This document shows positions 51,657 to 60,456 of a stretch of DNA of 64,000 nucleotides, piece by piece. The stretch is from the NCBI GenBank assembly GCA_002284915.1, contig CP015606.1, forward strand, positions 124,001 through 188,000, given 5' to 3'. Numbering within the stretch: position 1 is the stretch's first letter; each line of letters opens with the position of its first letter. Position numbers and translations under genes: made by a program. Origin of the DNA: Actinobacteria bacterium IMCC26077. GTDB lineage: Bacteria > Actinomycetota > Actinomycetes > Nanopelagicales > Nanopelagicaceae. The notes under the pieces were generated by a model that searched no databases, was not told where the DNA came from, and worked only from the letters and a program-made list of their open reading frames with translations.

Positions 51657-54403
51657 AGCAATGATTCAACGGACGCTTGAGCATACAGTTTAAATAATAT
51701 GCTCAATAGTTCTGCATCCGATGGATTGTTTTTTAGCCCGATAATCTTTTGTACATTAACATCTAGTTTTCCATGAGCTTTTAGAAGTTCAAGTGGCATC
51801 AACGCAGGATCATAGAGATCTCCAAGATTTACATCTTTGAATTTTTCTCTTATTCGCAACACTTCTTCTGCTAAACCCACCAACTCTGAATGCTGGTCAC
51901 TACTCAAAGTAGGAAAAGGGAATGTGTTGTAAACAGAAGACGAGGATATTTGGTAGTCGCTCTTCATTCGACTTGAAACCGCCTGTACCCAGACTGTAAA
52001 GGCGCGACTTTCCAATATTGCGAAAAGTGATAAATCGTCACTTGAAATACTGAAGAGCGCATTGTTCAGAATTACATCTTTAGGAAGTATTTCGATGGGG
52101 ATGTATTTCCTCTTCTCAGATGACACGCTCGGAACAGCGAAATAATTCTGATTAGGCTGGGTAATTGTTTCAAAAAGCGATGGCCTATTCGCCGCCGCAC
52201 CCTTAGAACTGGTAGCTGCAAGTCGCTCCTCAAGAACTTTTGATACTCGAAGTTTTAAAACAGGAGAAGCCTTAAGGTCATTCGGGCTTGCGTCAACTAA
52301 CCATAAACAGAATCTAGTTCCGCGTTTGTTCAATAGCTCCTCAGCTCCAACAAGTTCGCGCAAATACTTTGCCGCTACCGGGTCTGTTTTTTTAATTTTT
52401 TCTGCCTCTTCAAGTGAGATATCCGAGAGGTAGCCACCATCTCGGGGCTTATTCCCGCTAGACATAATTGGCGTAGCCGAATTTAATGGTTTTCTTCTAG
52501 AGCCAACTAGCACTTCTTCACCATCAATCAGATATGCATTGATGTGCTTGCATGAATTCGCAATTGGATTACTTCTTGGAGACTCATAAGTCCAGAGTCT
52601 TTTTTCATTATACTTTCCTTTTTTAGAAATCCCTATAACTACGCAATGCACTGCTGCTTGCCCACTGCTCTCGTTGTTCCAGGCGAAAGTTCTGTGAGCG
52701 AATGAAATTTCTACTCTATACTGATTAAGCATTTGCCAAATAACAGATGGCTGGTCCCCCTGAGTTATAGAATTTGTTGAAACAAAAGCAAATTCACATC
52801 CAGACTTTTGAACCTGTTGAGCTGCAAGGACAAACCAGTTTGCAACAAAATCAACTAAAACGCTCCCCTTAAAATTCTGCCAAACAATAGATTGACTCTC
52901 CTTTTGCTCTTTGGATTGTAGCCGCGTGCCAATGAATGGTGGATTACCCAGAATATAGGTTGACTCATCTATGGGAACTGCTGATTCCCATTTCATTATT
53001 AAGGCATTTTCATTAATTATATTTGCTGCATCTGAGATAGGAAATCGATTTGGCGTTGCTCCCGTAATTCGTTCAAGTCTCAAATTCTCTTGATGGTCAG
53101 TTAAAAATAGGGCCATCCTTGCCACTTGTGCAGGCCATTCCTCAATTTCTATTCCATAGAACTGATTCAATGTAATAGACAAACCCATTGAACCGTCTAA
53201 TTGCATGGAGTCTTGACTACCCTCTAGATTATTTAGGCGAACAATGAGTTCTAGTTCCAATTGCCGTAGATGGCGGTATGAAACTACTAAGAAGTTCCCA
53301 CAACCGCACGCAGGGTCAAATATTTTGATTTTAGCTAAGTCTTGCCGCAATTTTTTAAGTTCTTTCTTATTATCCCAAGCCGCGGCTAGCCTTTCTTGTA
53401 ACTCATCCAAAAAGAGTGGGTAAACAATCTTGTTGATGTTCTCTTCGGATGTGTAGTGCTCTCCTAGCTCTCGACGAGCCTCCTTATTCTTGATAAGTTG
53501 AAAGAGAGAGCCAAATATTGTCGGATTTATTGTGGTCCAGTCATAGTTGGCAACGTCGACCAAGGCTATTCGCATTTTTTTATTGAATTCAATAACAGAT
53601 ATCTTCTCTGAAAAAATTCCTCCGTTGACATAAGGGAATGGCTTGAATTCATTCCCAAGTTCCTTGGACCGCTTATCTTCGGGAGTATTTAATACGTCAA
53701 ACAGACTATCGAGCTTTGAGCCAACATCACTTCCATCTTCCTTAGTGCCCATAACCAACTTGAGAAATGTATTTTTTTGCCACATTCCCGTGTCGTCACC
53801 GAAGAGAAGGAAGAGGAGGCGGATGAGGAAGATGCTCGTTTCGTGCCCTTCAAACCCATGGTCTTCAAGTTCTAGATAAAGGTTTGCCATCAATTTTGCT
53901 GCTACCTGGTCAACCGTAATTTCTTCTTCAGAAATGCGGGTTCGATTACCCGAGATTATTGCTTCAAAGCGATGAATGTTTTCAGGCAGCTTGGAAAGTG
54001 GGAAGTCGTGCGTTCTATTGAGGGCAACATCAATTAATCGGAAGTTGAGAAAGTCAGAGATGATGATTGTCTTTGGTCGATACCCTGGTGGAAGGCTCAA
54101 CCAATATCCACGAGCTTGGAGTTCTGCCTTATCTAGATTCTCTCCAGCAGATTTATGTTCGATGAGGGCAACGTTTTTCCAGTAGACGTCTATGTATTCC
54201 TGGTTGCCACTAATGGTGCTCTTGACGCGCTTTTCATACTCAATGCCAGCAATCTCTTCATCATCGACCCCGCAGAGTGCGCGAAAGAAATCACTCCAGA
54301 ATCCACGGGCATGCTGCTTCTCATCTGTATAGCTCTTCCACTTATCTGCGAAGGCGGCAGCGGCATTCCTGGATAGTTCTGGGGTCTTTAGCTCAGTTGC
54401 CAT
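51653..54403 (-). CDS. MmeI-like Type IIL restriction-modification enzyme (endonuclease + adenine methyltransferase)
   Basis: 916 residues, the size of MmeI (about 919). The N-terminal PD-(D/E)xK nuclease is IDVYWKNVALIEHKS, matching the D-x9-E-x-K spacing of MmeI, followed by a helical region. The methyltransferase motif I is FDPACGCGNFLVVSY and motif IV ILGNPPFIG (NPPF, N6-adenine type). The C-terminal part is the target-recognition domain (around NLGDLYDPALMP). One protein therefore both cuts at a distance and methylates its site. The start is ATG 54403. Confidence 0.85.
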   Translation of the reverse strand: MATELKTPELSRNAAAAFADKWKSYTDEKQHARGFWSDFFRALCGVDDEEIAGIEYEKRVKSTISGNQEYIDVYWKNVALIEHKSAGENLDKAELQARGYWLSLPPGYRPKTIIISDFLNFRLIDVALNRTHDFPLSKLPENIHRFEAIISGNRTRISEEEITVDQVAAKLMANLYLELEDHGFEGHETSIFLIRLLFLLFGDDTGMWQKNTFLKLVMGTKEDGSDVGSKLDSLFDVLNTPEDKRSKELGNEFKPFPYVNGGIFSEKISVIEFNKKMRIALVDVANYDWTTINPTIFGSLFQLIKNKEARRELGEHYTSEENINKIVYPLFLDELQERLAAAWDNKKELKKLRQDLAKIKIFDPACGCGNFLVVSYRHLRQLELELIVRLNNLEGSQDSMQLDGSMGLSITLNQFYGIEIEEWPAQVARMALFLTDHQENLRLERITGATPNRFPISDAANIINENALIMKWESAVPIDESTYILGNPPFIGTRLQSKEQKESQSIVWQNFKGSVLVDFVANWFVLAAQQVQKSGCEFAFVSTNSITQGDQPSVIWQMLNQYRVEISFAHRTFAWNNESSGQAAVHCVVIGISKKGKYNEKRLWTYESPRSNPIANSCKHINAYLIDGEEVLVGSRRKPLNSATPIMSSGNKPRDGGYLSDISLEEAEKIKKTDPVAAKYLRELVGAEELLNKRGTRFCLWLVDASPNDLKASPVLKLRVSKVLEERLAATSSKGAAANRPSLFETITQPNQNYFAVPSVSSEKRKYIPIEILPKDVILNNALFSISSDDLSLFAILESRAFTVWVQAVSSRMKSDYQISSSSVYNTFPFPTLSSDQHSELVGLAEEVLRIREKFKDVNLGDLYDPALMPLELLKAHGKLDVNVQKIIGLKNNPSDAELLSILFKLYAQASVESLL

Positions 54404-54412
54404 GATGACTAA

Positions 54413-55687
54413 TTAAACGTCACTAGGAATAAGCGACTCTGAGAACTCTTCCTCTATATAAGATATTTTCTGATGCTTGAAGCTCACAAAATCATCTGGG
54501 CCTAACTCAGTTAGGCTCGAGAAAGGTATGAATCGACAGGAGTCTCGAAAGGGTTTTTTCATCTTAGTAAAAACTGGTCTGTTAACTTGGTTAAATACCT
54601 CCACCTCGCGAGAATCTGGTGCAACTAGATAGCAATTAATCTGAAAATTTGGTTGTAAGGAAAGTAGGTCAGCCATTCTTAAAATGCCTGAGTAAATTGA
54701 TGTCGTACTCTCTATCTCGAACGCTCCAACTACAGCATCATCATCAATCCAGAGAACGTCAATATTCTTAATTACGCGCATCATGGTCGGAATTAAGCCA
54801 AGGTTAAGTTGCTCAACCAGAGGTACAATTTCATTAATTCGTTTATCTTCGTATGTCTTACTTCGGTCACTTGCAGGTATATGGACTTTGAATCCCATGG
54901 CATGGCCCAATTGAGAAAGTATCAGTTGTACTCTTGTATGTTCAGTTCCTGTCTTTTCTGTAGATTCAATAACTCCAGAAGCTTCGGTTTCAGATGGCAC
55001 AGTTACTAGTACCCCTGTTTCAGTCTCTACAGTTTGGTACCCAGATATTGAGTAAGCGCGAGGAGGTAACGGACGAGAAACTGGCTTGGCGTTTGCATCT
55101 TGAATCAGCTTCTCCACCTGTGTGCCATCTTCAACTGGCCACTGATTTAAAGAACCTAGGAAAAGTGTTCCCCAGCTAGATGGTTTTATATTTGCCATTA
55201 CTGAGTATTTGTAGATATCAGGTTTAACATCAGGGGAAATCTCTGGTTCACACTCGAGGATAATTTTCACAGGAATGCGGCTTGGATACAGATTGTCTTG
55301 CCAGATTCTATTTTTTTCATCAAAATCTAAATACGGGGTGGCCGTAATCTCCAAAACACCTATCCATCTTGACGCACCCACTAAGTAACAAAGAAGTCTG
55401 TCGCCTACTTGCATTTTGCTGCACCGAGCATGGCGATGCTCACTTTGGCCAGAGATAGTGCCACCCTGGACCTTGAATTCTTGCCAACTCTTGTGGGTGA
55501 ACAAATTGGTGAAGTACTTCATGAACCCAAGATACTTCAACTCTGGAATATCCCCTAGGGGTGGCTCAACTACACCCCACCCCTTAAAGCGCTCCCATCT
55601 AATAAGCCTGTCGGATGGTAGCCATGGGCGGGTTATGGAATTGAAGGCAGTAGCCCTATCAGATGTATTTAAATATAAAGTAGCCAT
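54413..55687 (-). CDS. EVE-domain protein with nuclease-like C-terminal region
   Basis: About 424 residues from ATG 55687. The N-terminal half contains an EVE/PUA-like module: MQVGDRLLCYLVGASRWIGVLEIT and flanking aromatic residues. EVE domains read modified cytosines or similar bases. The C-terminal half has DVLWIDDDAVVGAFEIESTT followed by SIYSGILRMADLL, which resembles a restriction-endonuclease-like core but with E-x-E instead of E-x-K, so nuclease activity is only a guess. It lies 9 nt before the MmeI-like gene and is presumably translated before it; it may act as a modification-dependent partner. Confidence 0.6.
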   Translation of the reverse strand: MATLYLNTSDRATAFNSITRPWLPSDRLIRWERFKGWGVVEPPLGDIPELKYLGFMKYFTNLFTHKSWQEFKVQGGTISGQSEHRHARCSKMQVGDRLLCYLVGASRWIGVLEITATPYLDFDEKNRIWQDNLYPSRIPVKIILECEPEISPDVKPDIYKYSVMANIKPSSWGTLFLGSLNQWPVEDGTQVEKLIQDANAKPVSRPLPPRAYSISGYQTVETETGVLVTVPSETEASGVIESTEKTGTEHTRVQLILSQLGHAMGFKVHIPASDRSKTYEDKRINEIVPLVEQLNLGLIPTMMRVIKNIDVLWIDDDAVVGAFEIESTTSIYSGILRMADLLSLQPNFQINCYLVAPDSREVEVFNQVNRPVFTKMKKPFRDSCRFIPFSSLTELGPDDFVSFKHQKISYIEEEFSESLIPSDV

Positions 55688-55735
55688 TTTTCCCCACAAT
55701 TGAGAGCGATAACTTTTTCAATTTCACTTGTGTTT

Positions 55736-56054
55736 TGGGGGTTACCGAAAATCACTATTTCTGGGGCTTTTAAAGGAACCTTTAAAAGATGAAGAGAAAC
55801 AAACCTTCATAACACATACCCCTATGTGTGTCAGTACAGCAGTGAGGCATCTATGGCTTGTAAGTGAATAGGGCGGTTACTGATTGTGTGTAGTTCCTTA
55901 TTAACTAATGGGGGTTACCTATATATGTATGTGCGGTAGTGGGGGGTGCGGTAATAGAGATATAGATAGTAGTAAGAGTGAATAGGGATGAAGTGATAGC
56001 AGGTATAGCCAGTATGTCTCTTAGCTGTTTATTACAATGGGGTACTAGTACCCC
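55736..56054. promoter_or_regulatory. Control region with repeats between the RM genes and the HTH gene
   Basis: The 440-bp gap (55688-56128) has two copies of TGGGGGTTACC (55736-55746 and 55909-55919), a perfect inverted repeat CTTTTAAAGG-AA-CCTTTAAAAG (55767-55788) and a perfect 16-bp palindrome GGGGTACTAGTACCCC (56039-56054). These are candidate binding sites for the adjacent HTH protein or for a copy-control/excision factor. No gene was found in the gap. Confidence 0.55.
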
Positions 56055-56128
56055 ATTCGTTTGATAGTCCTATTAGATACCAAATACTTAACACTGACAG
56101 CATCTCTTTAATCTGGAACCATTAATAG

Positions 56129-56362
56129 ATGGAAAATCCGTGGGACCAACCTAAGACTTCTTATACTCCTGGTGAAGTCGCTGCCATGTTCGGGGTTAAG
56201 ACTAAGACTGTCTATGCATGGCTATCTCGAGGTGAGATGCGGGGGAACAAGAATGGTTATTTTAGATTTATCACAATCCCCCAGATACAGGAGTTCATTA
56301 GAAACCGTAAGAACCCCGACAAGGTAGACATGACTTATGCCAATGGACCTGTTCGTTATTAG
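56129..56362 (+). CDS. Small MerR/BldC-type HTH protein, possible excisionase
   Basis: 77 residues: TPGEVAAMFGVKTKTVYAWL (HTH), then SRGEMRGNKNGYFRFITI wing and QIQEFIRNRKN helix. This size and pattern is that of excisionases/recombination directionality factors and BldC-like regulators. Its position 4.5 kb from the integrase and beside the palindromes supports a directionality or regulatory role. Its ATG is at 56129. Confidence 0.72.
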   Translation: MENPWDQPKTSYTPGEVAAMFGVKTKTVYAWLSRGEMRGNKNGYFRFITIPQIQEFIRNRKNPDKVDMTYANGPVRY

Positions 56363-56414
56363 GTAGGTAAGAATGCTTGCAAGCATCTGTAAACCTGGTT
56401 GTTTCCGCGCTTAT

Positions 56415-56424
56415 GGGGTACCCC
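56415..56424. promoter_or_regulatory. Palindrome GGGGTACCCC downstream of the HTH gene
   Basis: A 10-bp perfect palindrome sharing half-sites with the 16-bp palindrome at 56039-56054. It lies 31 bp upstream of the next small gene and may be a second operator for the same protein. Confidence 0.45.
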
Positions 56425-56454
56425 GTAAGGCAGTAGCCTAAGTAGAATAATCAC

Positions 56455-56658
56455 ATGAAGCGAATGGTCAAAGCCTTATTTGAATTGGCCAAGTCTGTTG
56501 TTGCTAGACCCGTAAAACAAACTAAAAAAGGACCTAACAAGCTTCACTGGACTAAGTTTGATAAGCCATTTGAAGAAATGACGGAAGTGGAACGTAGGGC
56601 AGCAGCGGAGCGCCTTGCGGATGAAATGCTGGGTGTAATTAAAGACCAGGAGAAATAG
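56455..56658 (+). CDS. Short basic hypothetical protein, 67 aa
   Basis: MKRMVKALFELAKSVVARPV opens a basic N-terminal half (KQTKKGPNKLHW), then an acidic helical part (EEMTEVERRAAAERLADEML). No known domain was recognised. The gene is closely followed by a convergent membrane gene (4 bp apart). It could be a DNA-associated or regulatory small protein. Confidence 0.5.
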   Translation: MKRMVKALFELAKSVVARPVKQTKKGPNKLHWTKFDKPFEEMTEVERRAAAERLADEMLGVIKDQEK

Positions 56659-56662
56659 CTAC

Positions 56663-56938
56663 TTAATTTGTACGTTGAGCCCAGTCTATTTCAGGTAGAT
56701 ACGCGACTCGATGTGCAATACGAAATATAAAAAAGATTCCGTAGAAAGGAATCGCCGCGAAGAAGCAGTCAAACCACCGGTATCCCACCTTTGGTGCCAT
56801 GAAACCCAGGAAAGCCAGAATGACAAGGACGCTAATTCCTCCTTGGTAATCAGGAGAGCTCGAGGCCATGATTACTTCCATAATCATCGCGGCAACGTAG
56901 ATGCCTACCACTATCGCAATTGTCTTAAAGGTTCTCAT
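56663..56938 (-). CDS. Small membrane protein, 91 aa
   Basis: Three hydrophobic segments (TIAIVVGIYVAAMIMEVIMA, GISVLVILAFLGFMAPKV and FAAIPFYGIFFIFRIA) with short linkers. Its ATGA overlap with the upstream coiled-coil membrane gene indicates co-translation. No family recognised. It is the last gene of a three-gene minus-strand set. Confidence 0.6.
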   Translation of the reverse strand: MRTFKTIAIVVGIYVAAMIMEVIMASSSPDYQGGISVLVILAFLGFMAPKVGYRWFDCFFAAIPFYGIFFIFRIAHRVAYLPEIDWAQRTN

Positions 56939-58122
56939 TCTTCAGTTGACCAATCGGGCATTTTCAGACTTGGCGGCTCAAACCTGCGTGACTTGGCATT
57001 TGGTGAGTCAGCGCGCTGACGAATATTAGTTCCCCAAAAAGCTTGAGCGCGAGCTTCTACCTTCTTTTTAATATTGACTATCTCAGCCGAATACTCCAGA
57101 ACCAACTGCTTCTCTTTTTGTGGTGCCGACTCTAATGTTGACGTTATGTTGTCAATTTTATTAATGAGAGCTTCGCGCTTTTTTCGTAACTTTTCCAGTA
57201 TTTTCATGACTCTTTTTTGTTCACCTCGCAAATGGGAGTAGTGAAAATACTCTCCAAGCGTGGCAACAACTATCAAGGCTAATTGAAGGAATAGGAAGAG
57301 TGCAAAAGCCCAAGCATAGGTCAGCGCCGCGTCATAGCCCTGAACAACTATAGGACTTGACTGTTCAACAGTTCCTCCAACTAAGTCCGAGTTTAAACCT
57401 GAACCAACATCACCAGGCAGGATGCTTGAACCGCTTGCACCTAAATCAACGGATGCAGTCCCATCCTCGGTTGTGAATTTCTTGGCACGTAAGTGAGACA
57501 GTGAAGTTACGAGACCGATGATGAAAACACTGCAACTTAGAACTGTTGGTAAAACCCACCTCTGCAACAATCGCTTCTTGTCATCATTTCTCTTTAAAAC
57601 TAAACCAAGTAAGTATGAAAATGAAACCGTCATAGCACTGGCTGCAAAAGTTGTCAGAATAGCTACTATCTGGGCATCCCCAAATAGCGTCTCAAATGCA
57701 GGATAAGTAATAACTAGTTCACCAATTATCGTGACAAGAATTATCGGATAATAAAAGACGCTAGACAGGAATCGGCGGTCGGTAATTCGTGAGGCTTGGC
57801 TTTGATTCTCAGTACCCAGGTATTCGTCAGATAGCCTTTGGCGCAAGTCTTCTGTGACTGCTATATCTTTTTCGGTATCTAATTGAGACTGCAGTAATTC
57901 AGCTTTTTTGGCTTTGAGTTGACCATTTTGCAATGATAGATTTGTAAAAGCTGCATTTAACGATTCTGTTGTTTGAGCAAAATGTTGTTCTCCAATAGTG
58001 GCTAATTCTTCCAAGAATGGGCTGTGAGGGTGTTCGGCTTGGAGCTCTGGCAAGCCTTCGCGGCCATCCAAACGCCCTGTTTTACGACTTAATCTTGCCG
58101 ATGGAAGTTTATCGATTTTCAT
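56935..58122 (-). CDS. Multi-helix membrane protein with flanking coiled coils, unknown
   Basis: 395 residues. Residues about 50 to 100 (ATIGEQHFAQTTESLNAAFT and QLKAKKAELLQSQLDTEKDI) are helical/coiled; four membrane helices follow (SVFYYPIILVTIIGELVITY, AILTTFAASAMTVSFSYLLG, WVLPTVLSCSVFIIGLV, YAWAFALFLFLQLALIVVAT). A second coiled coil (VMKILEKLRKKREALINKID) is at the C-terminus. A Gly/Ser-rich extracytoplasmic loop separates helices 3 and 4. It is not a family I know; the shape resembles a membrane-embedded sensor or scaffold. Confidence 0.6.
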   Translation of the reverse strand: MKIDKLPSARLSRKTGRLDGREGLPELQAEHPHSPFLEELATIGEQHFAQTTESLNAAFTNLSLQNGQLKAKKAELLQSQLDTEKDIAVTEDLRQRLSDEYLGTENQSQASRITDRRFLSSVFYYPIILVTIIGELVITYPAFETLFGDAQIVAILTTFAASAMTVSFSYLLGLVLKRNDDKKRLLQRWVLPTVLSCSVFIIGLVTSLSHLRAKKFTTEDGTASVDLGASGSSILPGDVGSGLNSDLVGGTVEQSSPIVVQGYDAALTYAWAFALFLFLQLALIVVATLGEYFHYSHLRGEQKRVMKILEKLRKKREALINKIDNITSTLESAPQKEKQLVLEYSAEIVNIKKKVEARAQAFWGTNIRQRADSPNAKSRRFEPPSLKMPDWSTEE

Positions 58123-58137
58123 GTTGAGCCCCCCCTG

Positions 58138-59184
58138 TTATCCATTCTGGCCGAAACTACTTAGTGATTTAAATTCTGAAGTAGGCAATTCCAAACCTTT
58201 TTGAGTCCAAAAGCAATCCCAGAACTCTCTAAGTGGCGGATAAAGTGCCTCATTGGATGCGGTAGCTCGACCGTTTTTTTCTCTTTGCTCGCCTAATCCA
58301 TAAATTGTTATTTTAAATAGTGACTTCTTGAAGCCAGATGAGGTTGATGAGTATTGCTTGCTAAAAGCACAAGCGTCTGATGGTGACATCCCAACTAATT
58401 TCTTTTTCAAATCTACAAGTGAGGTTTGGTGAATCATGTCTGATACAAAATTTAGATGCACGCGTTTATATCTCTCTAACGAAGTCGAATTACGAGCTAC
58501 ATCTTCAAGCTTTCTTATTGTGCCCAGCACATCTGTTCCTGTAGTTTTCTTCGTTGGTGTCTTGCCAGTGAAGGCCTCCAAGTTTGCTTGCACCATTGAA
58601 AAACGGGCACGTACCCTAAGAGCAATTGTGCAGACATTCGTATTCAAACTCTTGAAGCTATTGCCACTTAACCCAGGGTTTCTAAGGGCCTGATAGGCGA
58701 CTGACATGCAGTTAGATGGGCTTAAGCCTTGATAATTCATGAGTTGACTCCATAAGCCACTTCGTTCTCTTAACTTACCTAGAACCAGTAGCTGGTTACT
58801 CTTTCCTTTAATTGCTCTAACAGACGTCCAGAGAGCAGCATCATCCTCCTCAGTGAAAAGAGGGAGACTTGAGCTATTTGCCTCGGAACCTCTAATAGGA
58901 ATCCATTGGTAATAGGAAGAGGCGGGGATTCCCTTTTCGGCATCAGAAGCAACGTAGACGTTTGCAATATTCGTTCTCACACTTTCCAAGCCAGTCATTA
59001 CAATTTCACCATCTACCGAGCCCGAAAGGTCCAGTAAGTAAACAGAAAGCTCTTTTGAAAAGATAGGGGACTTATCTATCGTATTACTAAAAAAAGAATC
59101 TCCGTGCGCTTCAATTGGGTTAACCACCGAAAGGGCGAGTACTACCACCGAAATTAAGTACTTAAACTCTTTGTTGAGAGACAT
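58138..59184 (-). CDS. Secreted vWA-like protein with DxSxS motif
   Basis: 348 residues. A signal peptide (YLISVVVLALSVVNPIEA) is followed by ELSVYLLDLSGSVDGEIVM: DLSGS is a MIDAS-type metal site (DxSxS) of von Willebrand factor A domains. HLNFVSDMIHQTSL later may supply the third metal contact (D-x-x-H). Four Cys pairs suggest disulfides outside the membrane. It begins the membrane-protein operon and is divergent from the nuclease gene. Its function is unknown. Confidence 0.62.
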   Translation of the reverse strand: MSLNKEFKYLISVVVLALSVVNPIEAHGDSFFSNTIDKSPIFSKELSVYLLDLSGSVDGEIVMTGLESVRTNIANVYVASDAEKGIPASSYYQWIPIRGSEANSSSLPLFTEEDDAALWTSVRAIKGKSNQLLVLGKLRERSGLWSQLMNYQGLSPSNCMSVAYQALRNPGLSGNSFKSLNTNVCTIALRVRARFSMVQANLEAFTGKTPTKKTTGTDVLGTIRKLEDVARNSTSLERYKRVHLNFVSDMIHQTSLVDLKKKLVGMSPSDACAFSKQYSSTSSGFKKSLFKITIYGLGEQREKNGRATASNEALYPPLREFWDCFWTQKGLELPTSEFKSLSSFGQNG

Positions 59185-59251
59185 GGTGACAATTATGTCT
59201 GGTGTTAACCCGATAGGGAACCCTTCATGGATAAACAGCTACAGTTGGGTA

Positions 59252-59947
59252 ATGCCTAAGTACAAAATCGTAGCAACTAGTCTCCTTGCCCTCCTCTTAG
59301 GGATGAGCACCGCCTCCGCCGCTGGAGTCCAGGTCACTCGCATTAATGATGGGGACACTCTGACCCTCGCAACGGGTGAAAAAGTCAGATTTGTACAAAT
59401 TGATACCCCTGAGATTTCCCCTGCTGAGTGCTACGGCGCCGAAGCCCATAAAGCATTAGTCAGCATTATTGGTAAGTCCCCAGTAATCCTGGAGTCTGAT
59501 TCGGTATCCGATGACAAGGACCAGTTTGGTCGCATTCTTAGATACGTAAAGGTTGGCAAAGTCAACGTGAATTTAAAGTTGGTGGAAATAGGTGCAGCAA
59601 CGCCCTATTTCTACAAGGGCGAGAAAGGCAAATACTCCGCTCAACTTCTAAAGGCAGCACAAAATGCCAAGGCGAAGAAAATTGGGCTTTGGAAGATGTG
59701 TCCAAATACGAAGTTGGAACCTCTCAAACCAGCAACAACAGGTTCTGGTGTTGCGAGTCCTATGACAACTACAAAGGCAACAACAAATGCAATGTGTGAC
59801 CCTAACTATTTGGGGTGCATACCGCCATATCCTCCAGACCTAGATTGCACGGACATTAAGCGAATGGGATTGGCACCAATTCGAGTTATCGGAGTAGATG
59901 TTCACAAATTTGATGGTGACGGTGATGGAATTGGCTGCGATAAGTAG
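59252..59947 (+). CDS. Secreted thermonuclease-type nuclease with calcium-binding tail
   Basis: About 231 residues from ATG 59252; a longer frame from 59171 overlaps the divergent gene. A signal peptide (IVATSLLALLLGMSTASAA) is followed by an SNase fold: VTRINDGDTLTL, VRFVQIDTPEI (active-site Arg/Asp region), QFGRILRYVKVG and IGLWKMC. The C-terminus has an Excalibur-like calcium loop DGDGDGIGCDK after paired cysteines. It is predicted to degrade extracellular nucleic acid. Confidence 0.88.
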   Translation: MPKYKIVATSLLALLLGMSTASAAGVQVTRINDGDTLTLATGEKVRFVQIDTPEISPAECYGAEAHKALVSIIGKSPVILESDSVSDDKDQFGRILRYVKVGKVNVNLKLVEIGAATPYFYKGEKGKYSAQLLKAAQNAKAKKIGLWKMCPNTKLEPLKPATTGSGVASPMTTTKATTNAMCDPNYLGCIPPYPPDLDCTDIKRMGLAPIRVIGVDVHKFDGDGDGIGCDK

Positions 59948-60283
59948 CTATCTAATTCTTTTGTAAGGAACTCCTGCTTGGACCAATCGCGGGTATCCGA
60001 CTTGGCTCCATGGGTGTGGCTGTGCTGCAACAAATGAAGTCCAAAGTTCGGCTGCAATTCCGTAATACTCATAGGTATACCCGTTATTAAATTGAACTGT
60101 CATAGTCATCGAATTTGCGTCATAGCCAGCGGCCCGAACGTTGTCAGATTGAATAGAAATGAGTTGGCCATTTGTACCCACAACGGTTTGGACTTCATCT
60201 TGTGGGCTGGATGCAGGTTCACTTGAGTGCCCACAACCTGACAGGAGTCCAACCGAAATGAGTAGTAGAAACACGCGCTTCAT
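59948..60283 (-). CDS. KTSC-domain lipoprotein
   Basis: About 111 residues from ATG 60283: MKRVFLLLISVGLLSGC has a lipobox (LSGC), then a short linker and a KTSC domain (SDNVRAAGYDANSMTMTVQF and TYEYYGIAAELWTSFVAA), the pattern of the small domain found alone or fused to phage-type proteins. It converges with the nuclease gene (adjacent stops). Its function is unknown. Confidence 0.75.
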   Translation of the reverse strand: MKRVFLLLISVGLLSGCGHSSEPASSPQDEVQTVVGTNGQLISIQSDNVRAAGYDANSMTMTVQFNNGYTYEYYGIAAELWTSFVAAQPHPWSQVGYPRLVQAGVPYKRIR

Positions 60284-60412
60284 GTTTGGAGGGTAGCAAC
60301 GAGGTAGCAACGCGGATAGTCATTTCGATACGAAATCTGGTCATTAAGCGTTTACTAGGCTTATTACATGCGGTAGTGTGCGCGATTAGTAGTGCGTAAG
60401 ACCTTACTTCCG

Positions 60413-60425
60413 TTAACTCTTAATC
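60413..60425 (+). repeat. Island right attachment-site core (13 bp)
   Basis: TTAACTCTTAATC, matching 50229-50241 exactly. To its right, after ATCAGGTAGCAC and GTGCTGAT (a weak hairpin), the convergent SDR gene begins at 60457. No tRNA-Lys sequence continues to its right, so the right flank is chromosomal. Confidence 0.75.
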
Positions 60426-60456
60426 ATCAGGTAGCACTTTGGTGCTGATCCTTCAA

